Shown here in pieces: positions 61,425-64,000 of a stretch of 64,000 nt of DNA. Origin of the DNA: an uncultured Dokdonia sp. (lineage in GTDB: Bacteria; Bacteroidota; Bacteroidia; Flavobacteriales; Flavobacteriaceae); assembly GCF_947492535.1 (NCBI RefSeq), contig NZ_CANLNH010000007.1, positions 1 through 64,000 of the forward strand, given 5' to 3'. Within the stretch, counting starts at the first letter, position 1; each line of letters opens with the position of its first letter. The position numbers and the translations under genes were made by a program. Under the pieces are notes generated by a model. That model made no database searches, was not told where the DNA came from, and saw nothing but the letters and a program-made list of their open reading frames with translations.

Positions 61425-62060
61425 ATGATATCAAGAAAAACATTAGAAATTATAGCAGTCTTTCTAACAGCTATTGGAAAGTTTGCTTTCATGGATTATT
61501 TAGAGTGGAGATTTCCCTATGTTACTGGAGCTTCTCTTTTTTGGATACTCTATATCTTATATCGATGGAGAGTCACTCCAGACATTTTTAAAGATTGGGG
61601 ATTTAGAAAAGACAACTTTAAAGAGGTTTTAAAAATAGTATTGCCGTTTGGAATTATTGGAATACTTGTTATGGTTATTATTGGCAGTATTCAGGGAACC
61701 ATCAACTTGACATGGCACATCATTCCTATTTTGATAAGCTACCCTATTTGGGGTACAATTCAACAATTTTTACTCATCGCACTTTTAGCAGGTAATTTGA
61801 GTGACTTAAAAATCCCTAAGCTTAGTAAACCAATTATCATTTTAATTGCAGCGTTTATGTTTGCTGGAGTACATTATCCATTTTGGTGGCTTATTATAGC
61901 TACGTTTATTCTTGCTATATTTTATGGTTATGTGTATTTAAAAAAACGTAATGTATATGTATTAGGGCTTTTCCACGGGTGGTTAGGCGGTATTTTTTAC
62001 TATACTGTGATGAATACTGATCCCTTTTTAGATACGTTTGGAAAACTTATATATGGTTAA
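61425..62060 (+). CDS. CPBP-like membrane protein with altered catalytic motif
   Basis: The 211-residue protein has about six or seven hydrophobic helices. Its topology and the motifs AAFMFAGVHYPFWWL (His) and GLFHGWLGGIFY (His) fit the CPBP/CAAX intramembrane protease family. The first motif, normally EExxxR, reads IQQFLLI here, so the catalytic Glu pair is replaced by Gln-Gln and the Arg is absent; catalysis is doubtful. Stand-alone gene after the oxidase remnant. Function unknown. Confidence 0.7.
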   Translation: MISRKTLEIIAVFLTAIGKFAFMDYLEWRFPYVTGASLFWILYILYRWRVTPDIFKDWGFRKDNFKEVLKIVLPFGIIGILVMVIIGSIQGTINLTWHIIPILISYPIWGTIQQFLLIALLAGNLSDLKIPKLSKPIIILIAAFMFAGVHYPFWWLIIATFILAIFYGYVYLKKRNVYVLGLFHGWLGGIFYYTVMNTDPFLDTFGKLIYG

Positions 62061-62071
62061 AATGCTGTATT

Positions 62072-62087
62072 CGCTTTCGCGAAAGCG
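62072..62087. repeat. CGCTTTCGCGAAAGCG palindrome
   Basis: A perfect copy 12 bp after the CPBP-like stop, followed at 62104-62127 by an expanded fragment (CTTGCCGGTAGGCAGGTTCACGA). Confidence 0.93.
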
Positions 62088-62151
62088 AACTTGAGAGACC
62101 TCTTGCCGGTAGGCAGGTTCACGACCAAAAGGGAGAGCGTAGCGTTAAAGC

Positions 62152-62829
62152 TTAAAAAAGGGTATATAAATTTGTGACAATAATCCCATTACAATCAGGC
62201 AAAACAACAGTGACTAACTCTTTTACATCTTTTACTTTAAAATGAAATGGTGATGCTAGCACATCTACTCCACTTTGCTTTTTTAATCGGGTACCTTGCC
62301 CAGAAATAATATCTTTATTTGGAGTAAAATCTCCTTCAGGAAGATGTTCTGTAAAGAGTACATATTTATAAACCTTCAGTTTATCAAGAATACATTGTAC
62401 CTCAGCATTGGATAGATGTTGTACTACTTGCCGCACAATAGCGCAATCTCCTGCAGGTAAATCATCCTGAGCAATATCCAAACAATGAAATTCTAAATTC
62501 GCTGCGCTATACGTTTTTTTATTCCGCGCAATAAGATTGGGTACAATATCTACTGCAATATATTTCTTAGTATAGGGTACTAACTCTTTTCCAATATTAA
62601 AATCACCACAGCCTAAATCACATACCGTAAGAGGCCTTTCAAAAGAGGTAAGAAAAGAAATAACGGCGTGTATATAAGGCTGTACAATATCTGGATGATG
62701 TGATCCTTCTCCAGAGTAATACGCTACTTCCCCACCCCACAAATTCATATCATAGATTTGTTCCATAGCATCTTTTGTAGGCCATGGTTTCTTTATTTTT
62801 CTTTTAGTTTGCTCTTCACTCATATACAC
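62152..62829 (-). CDS. Class I SAM-dependent methyltransferase
   Basis: The 225-residue soluble methyltransferase has the SAM-binding motif TVCDLGCGDFNIG at about 85-97, followed by YIAVDIVP, LEFHCLDIAQDDLP and a CAIVRQVVQHL strand. It begins MYMSEEQTKRK; ATG 62823 is an alternative start two codons in. The N-terminal DMNLWGGEVAYYSGEGSH resembles small-molecule methyltransferases but no substrate can be named. Stand-alone, convergent with the CPBP-like gene. Confidence 0.88.
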   Translation of the reverse strand: MYMSEEQTKRKIKKPWPTKDAMEQIYDMNLWGGEVAYYSGEGSHHPDIVQPYIHAVISFLTSFERPLTVCDLGCGDFNIGKELVPYTKKYIAVDIVPNLIARNKKTYSAANLEFHCLDIAQDDLPAGDCAIVRQVVQHLSNAEVQCILDKLKVYKYVLFTEHLPEGDFTPNKDIISGQGTRLKKQSGVDVLASPFHFKVKDVKELVTVVLPDCNGIIVTNLYTLF

Positions 62830-62940
62830 CTACAGCCTTTTTCTATTTTTATACCTTTATACACATCTAATCATTCTAAAATAATATATTTATTCTTTTG
62901 TATGTGAAGATAGCATCGCATTACATATTCAATATAAAAA

Positions 62941-63396
62941 ATGAATATAGAATTAATTACTAAGGATTGTATTTTTTTAGAAAAAGGCATTGTCTATTTC
63001 TGGAAACAATGGGGAAGTAAATCCAACTTTGACTTCTACAAAAACTGTATTGAAAATTCGCTATCTATTGATAATGCATTACCCAAGTTTTATCTTATGA
63101 TAGAAAATAACACCATCATAGGTTCTTATGCTTTATTAACTAATGACCTCATCAGTAGGCAGGATCTCATGCCTTGGTTTGCATGTTTATATGTAGATAA
63201 AAAGTATAGAAATCAAGGAATTGCCAAAAAACTATTAGCACACGGCCTCAATGAATCCTATAAAAAAGGATATGATATGTTATACCTTTGTACTGATCTA
63301 ATTGATTTTTATGAAAAATACGGGTGGAATTATTTTGACATTGGATACCATCTAAATGGTGATAAAACAAACATCTATTCTAAAGCAACCTCTTAA
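62941..63396 (+). CDS. GNAT family N-acetyltransferase
   Basis: The 151-residue protein has the GNAT fold: FYLMIENNTIIGSYAL, the acetyl-CoA-binding loop LYVDKKYRNQGIAKKLLAHGL (R/Q-x-x-G-x-A/G form RNQGIA), DMLYLCTDLIDFYEKYGWNY near the C-terminus. Starts at ATG 62941. Substrate unknown. It precedes the Crp/Fnr regulator by 44 bp in the same direction, so they may be co-transcribed. Confidence 0.88.
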   Translation: MNIELITKDCIFLEKGIVYFWKQWGSKSNFDFYKNCIENSLSIDNALPKFYLMIENNTIIGSYALLTNDLISRQDLMPWFACLYVDKKYRNQGIAKKLLAHGLNESYKKGYDMLYLCTDLIDFYEKYGWNYFDIGYHLNGDKTNIYSKATS

Positions 63397-63440
63397 AATG
63401 GTAGTTTACTTTAAAAAACTAATGATCATAAACTAAACCT

Positions 63441-64000
63441 ATGACAAATCCTCAACCAATTTTAGAGTATATCAAAAAGCACGTTGACTTAACTGCTGAG
63501 GAAGAGGAGATACTACTTTCAAAAATTACTGATAGAAGGTATCTCAAAAATCAATACATCGTACAACAGGGTGATATTTGTAAGACGATTAATTTTATTA
63601 TTTCTGGATGTACAAAAATGTTTTATGTGGATGAAGAAGGACAAGAACATATCATTATGTTTTCTGTAGAAGATTGGTGGAGTTCTGATTTAGGAAGTTT
63701 TATCACACAAACGCCTGCCGACTTTAATATTCAATGTTTAGAGAATACACAACTTATTCAATTTTCGTATGATCATCTGGAAATATTATATAAAGAAATT
63801 CCTAAATTAGAACGTCTTTTCAGAAAAATTACAGAACGTGCTTTTGTGGCTTCACAAAAAAGGGTTGTTAGAAATTTTAGCCTTTCGGCGAAAGAACAAT
63901 ATCTCACTTTTAAGAATACCTACCCTAAAATAGAACAACGGGTTCCTCAATACATGATCGCTTCGTATTTAGGGATTACCAAAGAGTTTTTAAGTAAAAT
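63441..64000 (+). CDS. Crp/Fnr family transcriptional regulator (partial, 3' truncated)
   Basis: The open frame starts at ATG 63441 (MTNPQPILEYIKKHVDL) and is cut by the window end. A cyclic-nucleotide-binding-like beta-roll (about 20-130) shows QYIVQQGDICKTINFIISGC and a VDEEGQEHIIMFSVEDW strand set, followed by the long dimer helix and the start of the winged helix (QYLTFKNTYP ... YMIASYLGITKEFLSK). The conserved cAMP-phosphate Arg is not evident, as in many Bacteroidota members. The regulated genes are not known. Confidence 0.9.
   Translation, partial: MTNPQPILEYIKKHVDLTAEEEEILLSKITDRRYLKNQYIVQQGDICKTINFIISGCTKMFYVDEEGQEHIIMFSVEDWWSSDLGSFITQTPADFNIQCLENTQLIQFSYDHLEILYKEIPKLERLFRKITERAFVASQKRVVRNFSLSAKEQYLTFKNTYPKIEQRVPQYMIASYLGITKEFLSK

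Overview
The window looks like chromosomal DNA of a marine-type member of the Bacteroidota, family Flavobacteriaceae. The evidence is AT-rich sequence, almost no Shine-Dalgarno sites, -7 promoter boxes of the TAnnTTTG type, a secreted protease with a type IX secretion C-terminal domain (44395-46710), TonB-dependent outer-membrane proteins, hybrid TPR histidine kinases and several families typical of Flavobacteria. I recall the very frequent palindrome CGCTTTCGCGAAAGCG from Dokdonia-like genomes, but that genus-level hint is memory only. I saw no rRNA, tRNA, CRISPR array, transposase or phage gene.

Layout. 1-9 kb: ychF, a membrane-anchored GH113-like glycosidase, then on the minus strand two paralogous membrane-anchored alpha/beta hydrolases, each preceded by a small cysteine-rich peptide gene with a double-glycine-type leader (3825-4031, and a 46-codon gene at 5475-5615), then a two-domain M16 peptidase. 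9-25 kb: BCCT transporter, VOC protein, two large hybrid sensor kinases, a gene broken by a MITE-like element, small membrane proteins, a TonB-plug/MG2-like protein with a frameshifted signal peptide, truncated haemoglobin, aspartyl protease with PDZ, amidohydrolase. 25-28 kb: large AsmA-like protein.

28.5-33.6 kb is an accessory island of AT-richer genes: a dGTPase-like HD enzyme coupled to a nucleotidyltransferase, then an uncharacterised protein coupled to a DUF6602/PD-(D/E)XK-like protein, then a decayed gene with two in-frame stops. 33.7-36 kb: a sigma-70/anti-sigma-like/DUF4097-like locus with copies of a structured approximately 80-100 nt element in its leaders; a third copy lies at 28380, so copies bracket the island.

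36-64 kb is mostly housekeeping or envelope function: a BNR-repeat/VPS10-like secreted protein; ferredoxin divergent from acyl-CoA reductase, serC and serA (serine synthesis); a secreted trypsin-like protease; META, DUF937 and serine hydrolase proteins; a probable metal-uptake operon (DUF6146, DUF6787, His/Cys-rich exported protein, TonB receptor, lipoprotein); redoxin; nnr; GH2 beta-mannosidase-like enzyme; amine oxidase remnant; CPBP-like protein; methyltransferase; acetyltransferase; and the 5' part of a Crp/Fnr regulator.

Intergenic DNA is rich in dispersed palindromes of several families. The most unusual items are the two leader-peptide/hydrolase pairs, the thrice-repeated structured leader element, the covarying MITE-like repeat, and the dGTPase-nucleotidyltransferase and DUF6602 modules.
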